From Craterostigma plantagineum (taxonomy: Eukaryota > Streptophyta > Magnoliopsida > Lamiales > Linderniaceae): a stretch of 64,000 nucleotides of DNA. Made by a program: the position numbers and the translations under genes. The stretch spans positions 184,839 through 248,838 of the forward strand of contig JAPQWV010000742.1 in the NCBI GenBank assembly GCA_027422505.1. Direction: 5' to 3'. This document shows, piece after piece, positions 52,803 to 64,000 of this stretch. Every line of letters begins with the position of its first letter. Position 1 is the first letter of the stretch. Below the pieces are notes generated by a model. The model made no database searches and was not told where the DNA came from. It saw nothing but the letters and a program-made list of their open reading frames with translations.

Positions 52803-55800
52803 TATGCCGACCAGCATCATGATGATTACGATGGAGAATGGATAATTGAGAATGATAATAAATGGACATGGGTTCCAAGGATGGGAACAAATATGAAGCC
52901 CATTGGGTTCGATGTCGATTGTTGTTGCTGGACGATCTGCGGAACGAAATATACGAGACTATTGGCGTAAGCGGGAGGCCGGAGTTAAAGCTAAGTTATC
53001 AGCCATCTATGAGAGGTATGGAAGGGTGTGCTCCGTTGTATATAAAGAATGATCGAGAGTTTGAAGGTTATATATACTTAGGGGTCCAATGGATAGACCG
53101 ATTCTCCGTGTGGAGATTGGACTCCCTATTACCCTCCACCGTCAAACTCTCGCAGATGATGAAGTTGGTCCCGTTCCAATTGAGGTTCGTAGCGATGGAG
53201 GTGGTTATCGATGATTATTTTGACCGTATCATCGACGGATGCGAAGATGTGAATTATGGGGTGAAGGTCACAATGAGGCGAACGACCGTGATGAGAATGT
53301 TGCATCACGGCAGAACGTGCACGTCAATTTTGATGGCGTAAACGGAGAAAATGCGGACGGGAATGATGAGGAGGAGGAGGAGGAAGAGGAAAATGCAACT
53401 ATTCCTAGCGATCGGTATTCTTTTACCGACGGTTCCACCCTGAAGGTCGGTGATGAATTCGAGGATAAGAAGGCCGTCAAGAATAGGATCCAAAGAGTTG
53501 TTATAGAGGCATGCTTCGAGGTCAAGATTATAAAATCTTCCCGATCGTACTATGGCATGAGATGCAAAGAGGTATGGATATACTTGGAGGATATGGACGG
53601 CGAAGATTAAGGATACATCCGTATTCTCGATTCGTACGTATTGCAACACACATACATGCGACCTTGCAAATCGGAACGCAAGACACTCAAGCATCGTCAA
53701 CCTCCGTGAGTGATATGCTGCTTGAATCTTTTCAGGGTCAACAAGTACACCGGCCCCTAAACTCATTCAAACAATGATGAGAAATCGTGGGATCGAAGTT
53801 TCGTACTTCAAAGCAAGGAAAGGAGGCATTTTAGCACAAAATGCAATGAAGGATGACCACGATGAGAGTTACAAGCTGTTGCCGTTAGGGCTGGGGAAAA
53901 ATACCGAAATATCGAAATACCGTCCTTATCGTATCGAATCGTATCGAAAATATCGAAAATTTTGGTATACCGAAGTTTTTGGTAAGGTATGATACCGTAC
54001 CGAAACTTTTCGGTACAGTAATGGTATGAAAGTTTTTAAAATTAGGTATACCGATTATACCGAATACCGAAATTCTAAAATTTTTATATATATTTATATA
54101 TATACACACCTATATATATTATATTATTTCAAAAAATATAAAATGAAAAATAAATGATCTTCATCAACTTATTAGCCATAAATTATTAACTTATACACAA
54201 CTTCTAATATTAGGCCCACCATATTTTACTTATGTAACTCAAGTAACGTTTAATTTTTGCCTTTTTAATGTTTTTTTCATGATTTTGAAAGCGTGAAGAT
54301 GCAATGCAATTACTTTTTGTTAATCTCACTAATTTTTTTAAATATAACAGCTTCGTTCTAATTAATCTGTATATGAAATTGTATTTTGTGGTTATGTAAA
54401 GTTTTTTTGTCTTACTAAGGAGACTGGCTAAAATATGTAAATTATTTAAGGTTAAAAATCTTTTTTTTGAAAAATTTGGTATTAATAATCTATCTTATTG
54501 GGGCCTAAGGAGTTTGAATTGATTAAAAATTCCAAAACAACGAATTAACGAGTCGCGAGACATGCATGGTAAAAAACCTCCGTATAATGGTATAGAAGGT
54601 ATGATACCGATACCATACCGAAATTCGGTATGATACCGTATCAAAATTTAAGGTATTCCGAAATTTTGGTATGGTATTGGTATAATTTTTTTGGATATCG
54701 AAATTTCGGTACGGTATAAGGTATCATAGTTTTGGTACGGTATACCGTACCGAACCACCCCTAGTTGCCGTCATACTGTCGACGCTGAGAAGAATGAATC
54801 CGGGACCATAGCAAGTGTATATTTGGACGATGAGCGGAGATTTAAGCACGCATTCCTATCCCTTGGTGCTTGTATTGCGGGATACCGTCACATGAGGAAG
54901 GTTGTTTGCATAGACGGTACTGGTTGAAAGGAAAGTATGGGGGTACGTTGCTCATTGCATCAGCGGAGGATGGCGACCGCCATCAGTTTCCTTTAGCTTG
55001 GGGCATAATCGACAATAACGAGTGCATAGAAGCTTGGTCGTGGTTCTTGAACGAGCTCTTGCAAGTCGTGCCCAACGAGGAGGACGATCTTGTCATCGTA
55101 TCCGATAGATCTGCTTCTATCAAAGCCGCCGTTGCAGCCGTCTACAGTCGTGCGCACCACGGTCATTGTATTTGGCACCTGTCACAAAATATGAAAGCAA
55201 GTGTAAGAAGCAGGGTGCGATCGAGACGTTCATACCATATGCTAAAATATACAAGCAATGCGACTTTGATTCACAATATGGTGATTTTGGGAATAGGTTT
55301 CCCACCGCATACGCGTATTTGCAACAGACTGATACTAAGGAACGATGGAGTCGAGCCTATTCTCCGACGTCTCGCTATAACATCATGACTACGAACGGGT
55401 GGAATCGATTAATGCAAGACTCCGCGAAGAAAGAAAGCTACCGATCATTGCGCTTCTGGAATCGATACAGAGGCTGACGGCGGATTGGTTTGCTAGATAC
55501 AGACAGCAATCTCGACAAGCAACCACGCGGTTTCCCCCGACGGTGGAAATGAAGCTCCGTGAGAGGTATGAGCTAAGTCAAGGGTATGAAGTACATGAAA
55601 TCGCTCCGCATGAGTACGATGTCCGATCTCCGGGGGGTCGTGCCATTGTTAACTTGCGGTCGAAGACTTGTACGTGCCGCCAATTCGACATCGGCAGGAT
55701 TCCTTGTCCACATGCAATCGCGGCGAGTCTACGAGCGAACATGAGTTTCTACCCGTTGTGTTCGAATATTTTCTGTCCTAACGTGCCAGTCTGCTTATCA

Positions 55801-55941
55801 CGACGAGTTTCGCCGGTTCCGGATCAAGCCGAGTGGGATACCTCGGATCAATTGGTGTTGCCGCCTCCGTTCGTAGCAAGGCGTGGTCGGAGAAAAGAAA
55901 AGAGGTTTCCATCCGTCGGTGAGTTTGGTCGTAGACATTAA
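52803..55941 (+). pseudogene. MuDR-type MULE transposase, interrupted by a hAT element
   Basis: It begins after a TTCAG acceptor at 52800. Early segment: DDLRNEIYETIGVSGRPELK and GCAPLYIKNDREFEGYIYL. An acidic Glu run follows, then SDRYSFTDGSTLKVGDEFED and VKNRIQRVVIEACFEVKI (MuDR N-domain). SYKLLP continues after the hAT insert as SYCRR and GTIASVYLDDERRFKHAFLS. The DDE core has VVCIDGT (first Asp), KGKYGGTLLIASAEDGDRHQ, EAWSWFLNELLQ, LVIVSDRSASIKAAV (second Asp) and HGHCIWHLSQNMK. The SWIM finger is CTCRQFDIGRIPCPHAIAA (about 55667-55725). Catalytic function would be cut-and-paste transposition. Several one-base frame breaks occur (e.g. after CIDGT, consistent with a lost T). With the hAT insert it is not functional as read. 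Confidence 0.85.
53886..54763. mobile_element. hAT-type non-autonomous element in the MULE transposase
   Basis: Ends TAGGGCTGGGGAAAAATACC and ..GTACCGAACCACCCCTA are inverted; perfect 8-bp duplication GTTGCCGT (53878-53885, 54764-54771). 878 bp of AT-rich sequence with many 'ataccgaaat' words at both ends and no transposase. Confidence 0.92.
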
Positions 55942-55947
55942 GTAAAT

Positions 55948-56045
55948 CTTGATGTATGAGTTTGTATGAGTTTGATGTATGAGGTTGTATGAGTTTGATG
56001 TATGAGGTTGTATGAGTTTGATGTATGAGGTTGTATGAGATTGAT
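55948..56045 (+). repeat. ~23-bp tandem repeat after the transposase stop
   Basis: Units of 'gtatgagtttgatgtatgag' repeat four times directly downstream of the stop codon. Confidence 0.85.
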
Positions 56046-56079
56046 GGATATTGTGAGTTTGGCTTGATTGTAGCTTTTT

Positions 56080-56935
56080 TCACTGTTATTCGAGTAAACT
56101 GCACAACTCGAATATTATTAGAATAGGTCACTCGAATAACGTAACGATAAAAAGTCGAAAACGAAAACCCGAACTTATTCGAGTACCCCGAATAACTCGA
56201 ATAATTTACAAAAAAATTGAATACCGAACTCGAATAATATCTTGCAATTCGAGTGTTCTTTTCAGAATTTTTGAATTTTAATTATCTCGATACATAGATG
56301 TATAAATATCAATATTTCGATGTTTTTGGGCCTTCATGATGTTAATAAGTCGCTTTATGAAGATTAACAATGTTTAATAAAAGTCGTTGCATGACATACA
56401 ATGAAATACATGGTAGATAGGACATTTAGTTAGTATATACATTCCATCAACAATATATATAACATGTATAGAAATATCAACTTGATTTTCTTTTTTCAAG
56501 AATCTCTATAATATTTTATTACTTAGAAAGAAAATGTTATTTAACATGAAATGTATTTAACATTTCATGCTCATGATATAAAAACAATATTTTCGATTTT
56601 AAATTATTCGAGTTATGTATTGTACTCGAATATTCTCGAATACGCAACTCGATAAAAGTAACATTATTCGACAAGCTCTTTCACTCGAATAACAGTGAAG
56701 TTCGACAGAAACAACTGATCCAGTGAAGTTTATTCGAGTGCTATATGATACTCGGATTGAGCTCGAATAGCTTACTCGTTTAATTCCCATTATTCGACAA
56801 GATCTTTGACTCGGATAACTGTGAAGTCCGATAAAATCAACTGATCCAGTGAAGTAGCTCGATTAGGTTACTCGAATAATATCATTATTCGAACAAGCTC
56901 TTTCACTCGAATAACAGTGAAATTTGGAAAAAAAC
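56080..56935. repeat. CTCGAATAA motif block 2 (between the two MULE genes)
   Basis: Dozens of attcgagt/actcgaat words on both strands. A ~100-bp unit with 'aacagtgaagtt' and 'ctgatccagtgaag' is repeated two to three times (56680-56930). Confidence 0.85.
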
Positions 56936-57077
56936 AACACTGAACCTGAACACTCTGAACAACCTCAACAGCAACTCAACCAACCATAATACAGAACAAT
57001 TCCAAATCAAAGAATCTATACAAATATATCTAAAATGGTTCATACAATATCCCAATTGTTAAAATTAATACATATAG

Positions 57078-60000
57078 TCAAAAACTTTCTAAACGACAAA
57101 CTTTAGAATCGTCCAAAGCGTAGAGATCATCTCTGTTACCGATCAACAGAGACATCGCCGCCCTAAGCATGTACATACCGCACTCTCCGCTGTTCGAGAA
57201 ATAGAACAATTTCAGGTTTAAGAAAATAAGGAAGTGAGAAATAGGAAAATTACCTAAGGACTTGTTGAGGGAAATTGGGGCACCGCACCCAAGCAAACTT
57301 CTCCACGATTCTTGCTCCACACCTACGTGTTGAAGCATCAGCGGTATCACTTCGGCCAAAGGATCGAGGAACGGATTCATGAACTCAAGCCCGAATCGCT
57401 GCTACGATCGGAATCCAAAACGAGGATGTTCCTCTCCTTGAACCGAGCGACGAGGAGCACCCAATGCGAGTTAAATGCCAATGGGATGACGGCCACATCC
57501 GCTTGGCTCCAGTGAAGTGATGGCTTGCCGCCGTATATCGCATTGATCTCTCCCGTGGCGAATAGCTCGAACGAGGACATGTTCCCGGTCGCTGTTTGGC
57601 GGACTCCATCTTGACTGCATGTGCGAAGTTGGTGTTCACGTACGCGATTCGCTCCGCATGCACGCGTTTTCTTGCATCGCCTGAACCCGCTGAATCCTCG
57701 TTGACGTGCTGCAATAATAGCATATAATGTTATTAAACGAAATAATATGAACATATTTAGCAAAAAACACACATACCTCATCCGAAAGCCACACTTTCGG
57801 AGTGGACAGGTCGGCAAAGAATTCTTGTCGTACGCTTGGAGCATTCCTTTCCGTTCCTCCTTTGCGCCATTTTTTGCCACCACTCCGCCGCGACGGCATC
57901 CAATTCTTCACCTCGTCGCCGATGATCTGCTCTATGTCCGCGCGGCGTGTATTGCAACGCGAGGGGCGAATCGGGCGTCGGCGTATACGGACTCAAAAGC
58001 AACCTCGACTTCTTCTTCGGGCGTTCCGTCCGTGGCCGGCCTCTCCGCTTCCGCCGCTTCTTTGCCTTCGACGCCGCGGCGGCCCTCTGCGCCTCCGCCC
58101 ACCCCGCCTTCTTGCCTTCGACGCCGCCGCGGCCCTCTCTGCCGCGGCCTCCGCCGCGGCCCTCTCCGCTTCCGCCGTCGCCCGCCGCCGCCTCCGCCGC
58201 TGCCCTATCCGCCACAGCCCTCTCCGCCGCGGCCCTCTCCGCCGCCACGCCGCGGCCTCCATCATATCTATATCCATTCGGGCCATCTCCACATTTTCGC
58301 CCCCTGCTCCCGACTCCCCGTCACGTTCTGCGAATGAGGAGGCGAAGGAGGAGGCGAAGGTGGCGGCATGTCCCGACTCCCTCTCGGCGGCGAATGAGGA
58401 GCGAAAGAGGCGGCATGTCCTGATCGTAGCTTCTCGTAATATCCCGCACCATTCTCGGCGTCAGGCTCTCAAGGGCTACAAAATTAGAGTATTACGTTAG
58501 ATTTACGTAATATCAATATAATCTTATAAATAAACATTAAGTAAGACATACCTTGGAGCACGATCGAGCGCAGCTCCCTAATCTCCGCCCGCATATCCCC
58601 TACATCGCCTTCCAGCCTGTCCATTCTTCTACGAAATGGGCGATTATTGAGCCGGAAGGAGGAGAGACGGCCTCGGAGGAGAAGACCTCGGAGGAGACGG
58701 CCGAGGAGGAGACGGAGCAAGCGATGCTCGGTGCAGTAGACCGGCAGCCATTTAGAAGATACTCCACTATCCTCTGGGCTACGCATCATCCCTGCCACAA
58801 AAGCCGGCGACCGTGTGGAAGTGCCTTGATCGGCTTCCGCATCGGTCGGTGTAAGGCAACACCGCACGTCCTGTGTATTTGACAACTTAGAAAACGCAAT
58901 CTAAATGAATTTCATATTATAAATAAATAAATATACTTACATCCATCGCACGGCACCGAATAACGCTCGACCGCTTGCCATCCCGGAGCAGAGCACTTGC
59001 CGTAAAATGTGGTCTTCCAATGGCACATACGGGGTATCGGGAGACCTTCGCCGGCTTTCTTGCCTGACGGTCGGCCAGCACTCGTAACGCCAGAACTTGA
59101 TAAAAGAGAGTAAAGTAAGTAAAATAAATATAATATGTCTTAAATAATAATACAAAACTAATTACCTGAAGCAGCATTACAAAGCCGCTGATATCGAAGG
59201 TTGTTTCGATTTTTCCCTTCGATGTCATATCCATGTGCTTCCCCAAGAGGTCTTTGTTCAGACCATAAATGATCTCCTCGAATGATATCCTTCCCCAAGG
59301 ATATTCGTTGAAGCGATCGAAGTCCTCACCAGACGGAGCCACTCCTCCTTGACCTTCAAGTCCTTCTTTACCCTCCGCTCCCCGAGCACGCCCGACGGCA
59401 AAATAAAGTGCCGCAATCTTCATTTCTCGGGATCCACGTGAGGCTCCACCGGCGTCACGGATCATTTCCGTGACTTTCTTATCCAAATCGATATAATATA
59501 TAAGGGGCTTGCTGCGAGCCATAAAACAAACGTTAGTTTGAAATCGAAGTAAAAACACGAATCAAAAAGATAAAAAAAATAGAATTAATACCAGGCCATG
59601 CCTCGTCGCAAACTCGTCGATGACGGTATCTCCGGCTCGTTTGCGCCGCAGTCGAGGCCCGTGAGTAGGCAATACTCGACCAATGAAAATCGTAAGGGCC
59701 GCCCACGAACGACCATCCAGAACTCCTTCGACTCCGGCATGTACTCACCTGTCGGCTCATCAAAAACCACAGGATCATATAGGAGTTGTAGTGGTTTCGG
59801 GCCACCTTTATCAGGTTCCCGAACTGAGTCCGCCTAACCATCTCCTTCATTTCCTCCTCGTTCAAAGCGTACGGATGCGTTCGCATACCGGCATGTACTG
59901 CGAGTTCAGAGTGAGGGTGGCGTGGTAGAAATTGTCCGCCGGCAACTTCGTCGGAAGATAGACCTGAAAACGCAAAACACAAAAATTCTCTGTTATTCGA

Positions 60001-60325
60001 GTTATTTATTCGAGTAAACCATCACTCGAATAAGTCAAGCATATTCGAACCCTAATTACTCGAATATTACTCGAAAAGCGATGAAAACGATTTTTACAAA
60101 AATCCGACCGATTACGATGTTTTACGCAACGATTTAACATCAAAATCGATCGATTAAACGCTAGAAACGAAAGATCTAACCAAGAAATTCGTTCAACCAA
60201 TTCGATTTAACAAAAACCCAAATGCGACCAAAAACTCACTGTTGATCTACCGGCGTCGATTTGCTCATCCACCCGGTTACGCACAGGCGCGAAAGGCTCC
60301 GATGATCTCGTTTTTGTTTCGCCAT
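57078..60325 (-). CDS. DUF1985-Ulp1 (C48 peptidase) protein of the MULE, multi-exon
   Basis: ATG at 60325 starts MAKQKRDHRSLSRLCVTGWM. Exon 2 (from about 59965) has VYLPTKLPADNFYHATLTL, MKEMVRRTQFGNLIKVARNH, ILWFLMSRQV and RGRPLRFSLVEYCLLTGLDC, the DUF1985 signature. Exon 3 (59515-59165) continues with LIYYIDLDKK, YPWGRISFEEIIYGLNKDL and FDISGFVMLLQ. Later exons give FWRYECWPTVRQ, a short coiled-coil-like RRMDRLEGDVGDMRAEIREL, an Ala/Arg/Gly low-complexity linker (58250-58000) and the C48 fold: LHWSQADVAVIPLAFNSHWV (His), ILVLDSD (Asp) and SNSGECGMYMLRAAM (Cys). The triad is visible, so protease activity is possible. Exon junctions were estimated by eye; some frame shifts remain. MULE-borne Ulp1-like genes are known; their role is not settled. 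Confidence 0.7.
58000..58260 (-). repeat. GC-rich GCC/GCG low-complexity linker
   Basis: Imperfect 'ccgccgcggccctctccgcc' units that translate on minus to Ala/Glu/Arg/Gly repeats within the Ulp1 gene. Confidence 0.8.
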
Positions 60326-60740
60326 TGATGTTTATGCGTGGTTTGTGTACGATTTCGAGTAAGTTATTTGGTTTCGAAGAGAGAGCGCGAGAGATCTTAG
60401 GTTTTCGAGTGATTTTGTGTCTAATTTTCTTTCCGAACTTTTTAAAATACTGCTTATTCGAGTATCTTATCTGAGTTACGTATTCGAGTATTGACTCGAA
60501 ATGAAAACTCGATAAGCTACTCGAATAATGTTGCTTATTCGTTTAAATTTTCTGCACATTATTCGAGTCACCTTATCTCTTCGATTTATTATTAGAGTAC
60601 GTCATTCGAGTTTTGCTTTTAACTCGAATAAATTTGAATAATATTTCGCTATTAGTAAGTCGGATAAGCAATTATTCGAGTCGTTTATTCGAGTGTTTTG
60701 TCACTCGAATATAACTCGAATAACTTTTCGCTGTTAATGA
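59990..60740. repeat. CTCGAATAA motif block 3 (around the first exon of the Ulp1 gene)
   Basis: Copies at 59995-60075 (first intron) and densely at 60350-60740 (5' of the gene); absent from the intervening exon. Confidence 0.8.
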
Positions 60741-61039
60741 GTCGGATTAGCCTCCTTAACCATTTTAGTAAGGGTATTTCAGTCATGTTCCTCTTTTTTT
60801 AAAACGAAATAGAATCGTTCCTCTTTTTTAAAATCATCCATAAGGACATACGTCACTTCCCCGATGTTTCTCATACCTACTTATATGACTCAAAGAAGTC
60901 CGACCAGACTAAGACAGTGTGAGGAACAATAATTAATATAACATGGTGTATAACAATAAGGGTATTTTTAATTAAATAAACAAAAAAATAAACCATTAAC
61001 AAAATAAACCAAAAAGGAAAAGTATTAATAAAATAGAGC

Positions 61040-61200
61040 AATTCGTCATCCCAGATGACGAAACTCGTCATCTAGGATGACGAATTACTTATCCCCGCTG
61101 GCAAATTACTTATCCCCGCTGGCAAAGCAGTGATGTGGCCTAATTCGTCACCCAGGATGACGAGTTACGGAGTAACTCGTCACCCGGATGACGAGTTAGA
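61040..61200. repeat. direct and inverted GATGACGAGTT repeats
   Basis: 'attcgtcatcccagatgacg', 'aactcgtcatctaggatgac', 'attacttatccccgctggca' (twice) and 'gatgacgagtt' (twice) form nested direct and inverted repeats. They may be the end of another MULE-like element carrying the mobile-domain gene. Confidence 0.6.
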
Positions 61201-61239
61201 TCTGTTTTTAAACGACGAACACGACAGACGCGACGAAGA

Positions 61240-61670
61240 CGAACAACGAAGACGACGCCCCTGCTGCCCGTCGCCCGTGCCGCCCGTGCCTGCCCGTGGC
61301 CCTTCGCCGCCGGCCTCTGCCCGTCGCTCCGCGCCGCCCGTGCCTGCCCGTCGCCCCGCGCCGCCCCTGCCTGCTCGTCGCCCGCGCCGCCCGTCACCCG
61401 TCGCCGACCGGCCTCTGCCCGTCGCCCCCCCCTTGAGCCGCTGCCGAGGAGTCCCGCTGAGCCGCTGTCCCGTCGTTAACCCGACGCCCTGCCGCGACCG
61501 TCCTTCGACGGACAGGCCGTGACCCGCCCATTGTCGGCCCGCCGTGACCGTCGTGACCCATCTTGACCCGCCCCTCGCCGGCCCGCCGCTGTCCCGCAGT
61601 GACGCGCCGCCCCGTCGTGACCCGACCCCGTGCCTTGAGGCCCCGACGCCCCGCCGCCGCCACTACGACG
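61240..61670. repeat. GC-rich CCGTCGCCC low-complexity block
   Basis: Imperfect tandem 'gcccgtcgcccgcgccgcc' units. The open frames on either strand are Pro/Arg- or Ala/Gly-rich translations of the repeat, and no gene is called. Confidence 0.7.
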
Positions 61671-61797
61671 TACTACGCCGATTTACATCAGGTGAGCAAC
61701 CCTTGACGATACGAAATTAATGGTTTTTGCATTAATAGATCATTATCGAATGTTAATTTTCTTTTGTTGTGTTTGGTTTCGTTTTCTTAAATGTAGA

Positions 61798-63867
61798 ATG
61801 GATTTGGATGCTTGTTACGGGCCTATTGATAGTTCGGTGTTGACGATGCAGTCAAATCATCGTAGTAGAGACTTATTATTGGATAGGAATGCGATAGATA
61901 GTACTATTAGAACTAGGTCGTAGAAAATGTAGTGGGGTACGAGAGAAGCACCGAATCACCTACACGGTCGCTTATTAGGGAAGTTGAACGATATGGGTCT
62001 ATATAGCGTCTACAGCTGTATGTCACAGAGGGTTGACCCTCATTTGATTACAGCATTGGTAGAAGCGTGGAGAAAAGAGACCCATACGTTTCATTTTTAT
62101 GTTGGTGAGGCGACGGGTTACTCCACAGGACGTAGGTATACTGTGGGGTTTGCCTGTAGATGGTAGTTGTGTGTCCGGGTGATCCATACGAGGACGGTCA
62201 CACAGTGGGTAGACGAGTGTGAGCGGTTGCTAGGTTTTAGACCGCCGAATGATGAAATTTAGGGGTCAGCGCTGTCGATGAAAACGTTAGCTAGTTGGTT
62301 GTTGGATAATCCGATAACGGATGATAGTGATGAGGTAGAGGTGGTCGACTGTTCAGCACGTGGATATGCGATGCTGCTCTTCGGTGCGGTGATGTTCCCG
62401 ATTGTAGCGCCAGCACCGTATCGTTGACGTACCTTCAGCTGCTGGAGGATATTGACGAGGTGCGGACGTTTAGTTGGGGTAGTGCGGTGCTGGCATTCCT
62501 ATACAGAGAGCTTGTTCGGCATACGAGCCGAAAAGCTAAATATGGGCGGACCCCTACGACTGTTGCAGGTAATTTATTGAAAATTTGATTAAATTTATAG
62601 TTATTTTAATCAATTTTTATCACAATGGATTTGTTTTTAGGCATGGGCATATATGAGATTTTGCCATTTCAGCCAGTACGGATGTTAACCGTATCGCGAT
62701 GGAGCCCCGAACAATCGACTGGATAGTCTTACCCGCCCCGCCACATGCTGCGAGGTATGGTCGTTCTTGTGAAAGTTACGAATTTTTTTTTTCATTCTTA
62801 CGTTTATAAGTGTTGTTTAATATTTGACAGTGGAAACCATTCTTTGATTTCACCACGTCGCGAATTCGAACGTACGCACCAACGCGAGTGCATTGATCGC
62901 ATGCAGCCGCACCAATTTGCATGGACTCCGTACAACATGATGCTCCCAGAGATTGTCGCTCTTCCTCCAGAGTGCTTACCGATCGCTTGTCGATCGAGGT
63001 GTCCACTTATATTCTTCAATATCGTGGAGTTTTATTACCCGAGGGAGTACTTCGGCAATTGGAATTATCCAAGGGATTCCCATTATTACCGCCGTATCGA
63101 GATACCAATCTTCATACGTACGAGCGTCGACAGCGGTCGGGGATGGACTGGAGATCGCATCATGCAGGCTGGTTGGATTATGGAGGATCGAGATGACACG
63201 GTCGTGGATGGTCCGCCGCGACTAGCTTCAACTCGGTGGAGGATGGATATTACGAGTGGTTTCGTCGGATCACTCGCCTCTACATATCTCCACATGCGAT
63301 ACAGATGTCACAGGGCTTCCAGATGGGGGTGCGTGTTTTATGGAGTCCATCGTAAGTTTAATTTATGTATTATTGTTCTTTGTTTTAATAGCCCCAATGA
63401 TATAATTACTCTTTAATTGTTAGGAACGCGGGGTTCACGACAGCCTTCGTTACGCGAGTCGGCGAACATGAGGAGACCATCCGCTTACTGGAGCAGATGG
63501 ATGGCATGTTTATCTCGCGACGCCGAGTTGACGAGTGAGTGAGGCCGGACCATCTCACACGCATGAGGCCGACCATCACAAGTGCACGAAGCTGTGAACC
63601 CGTCATTCTTTGACGACTTCTCACCATTTTGCAATCATCTGCGCCCAGCATAGTTCACAGCCAGAGTATATGGATAATCAGGTATGTTCCTTCAGTTGGC
63701 ATTTAAAGCCCTATTTACGTGAATTAAATTTTGTATCGCATATTAGGCGTTTACGACACCTTCACCACGGCCGCGACGACCTCGAAGTCCGGGAGATGAT
63801 GCGACCAAGGCAACCGTCGAGGAGTAGAGTTCGTAGGCAGCTCGTTGTGGGACAGGCGGCCACTTAG
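61798..63867 (+). pseudogene. plant mobile domain (MAIN/MAIL-like) protein remnant
   Basis: MDLDACYGPIDSSVLTMQSN then HRSRDLL opens the domain at 61798. RVDPHLITALVEAWRKETHT, FHFYVGEAT and QDVGILWGLPVDG follow near 62030-62165; then LASWLLDNP, TYLQLLEDIDEVRTFSWGSA, VLAFLYRELVRHTSRKAKY, an intron (about 62569-62640), GMGIYEILPFQPVR, a second intron (about 62753-62830), and MQPHQFAWTPYN and LPPECLPIACRSRCPLIFF. The block order and the YRELVRH...W/P segments match the plant mobile domain (PMD, PF10536). Host genes of this domain (MAIN, MAIL1) act in meristem maintenance and TE silencing, but most copies are carried by MULEs and gypsy elements. Stops and shifts (e.g. in the first 130 codons and near 62110) make this copy doubtful as a gene, though some fit homopolymer errors. 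Confidence 0.65.
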
Positions 63868-63891
63868 CGCATCATGGCAGATAGATGATGC

Positions 63892-64000
63892 TGATGTTTA
63901 TTATTAGTATTGTTAGTGACTATTATTATTGTAGCAATATTATATTATTATTAGTATTGTTAGTGACTATTATTATTATTAGTATTATTATAATTATCAT
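63892..64000 (+). repeat. (TTA)n-rich microsatellite
   Basis: Runs of TTATTA with 'gtattgttagtgac' units repeated, continuing off the window edge. Confidence 0.85.

Larger units (their letters stand above)
51870..60860. mobile_element. large MULE with MuDR transposase and DUF1985-Ulp1 gene
   Basis: Coding content is a MuDR-type transposase on plus and a DUF1985-Ulp1 peptidase gene on minus, as in plant KI-MULE (Kaonashi) and related elements. The approximate ends share inverted sequence: left 'aattaaaaaagaggaacatg' (51938-51957) and right 'catgttcctctttttttaaa' (60783-60802), with a further AAAAAAGAGGAAC copy at the right. Exact termini and a 9-bp duplication were not resolved. Non-coding parts are packed with CTCGAATAA motifs. 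A hAT element at 53886-54763 interrupts the transposase. Confidence 0.7.

Noticed and set aside
57747..58500. Long Arg/Pro-rich open frames on the plus strand
   Set aside because: They are antisense readings of the Ala/Arg-rich linker of the minus-strand Ulp1 gene.
61130..61663. Pro/Arg-rich plus frame and Ala/Gly-rich minus frame
   Set aside because: Low-complexity translation of a GC-rich tandem repeat with no motif.

Overview
The window is nuclear DNA of a flowering plant, most likely a eudicot. Host genes with plant introns sit in a dense, nested layer of Ty1/copia, Ty3/gypsy-like, TRIM, hAT, Mutator-like (MULE) and Helitron sequence. No rRNA, tRNA, CRISPR or organellar genes were seen. 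All boundaries and family calls come from reading by eye.

Region 1-19.7 kb is pure nested retrotransposon. A minus-strand copia (A) ends at 1920. Next comes a gypsy-type LTR fragment split by a solo LTR (1952-8474), which itself holds a complete but non-autonomous copia (C, 4240-7518). A second copia of the A family (B, 8964-19684, minus) has its RNase H region split by a gypsy-like element (F, 9313-13732). F carries a large solo LTR (10172-12733) inside its own LTR. The gag of B is replaced by the 3' end of another gypsy-like element (16946-19201).

Region 19.7-35.5 kb holds three host genes. They are a cis-prenyltransferase (19939-27971, +) whose second intron contains a solo LTR and a copia element (D), an ASH2/TRAUCO-like histone-methyltransferase subunit (30267-32402, +), and the exosome core subunit RRP45 (32835-35195, -). 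The last two are convergent.

Region 35.7-42.5 kb is one degenerate copia (E) with a TRIM-like element (36045-37748) inside its 5' LTR. The TRIM carries pieces of two host genes, an LRB/POB1 BTB-BACK protein and an ARM/TOG-type protein, with one part inverted. This is the most unusual structure in the window.

Region 42.9-48.6 kb has a palindromic long-TIR element full of hairpin-forming repeats and a MULE-like element with five ~313-bp tandem repeats. A SHI/LRP1-type transcription factor gene follows (48833-50061, -), then a small MITE. From about 51.9 to 60.9 kb lies a large MULE: MuDR-type transposase on plus (split by a hAT element), a DUF1985-Ulp1 protease gene on minus, and dense CTCGAATAA-type motifs only in its non-coding parts. 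The window closes with a plant-mobile-domain (MAIN/MAIL-like) gene remnant.

Nearly every coding region, including conserved single-copy genes, shows single-base frame breaks at homopolymer runs. This looks like uncorrected long-read sequence, so 'pseudogene' calls for host genes should be treated with caution.
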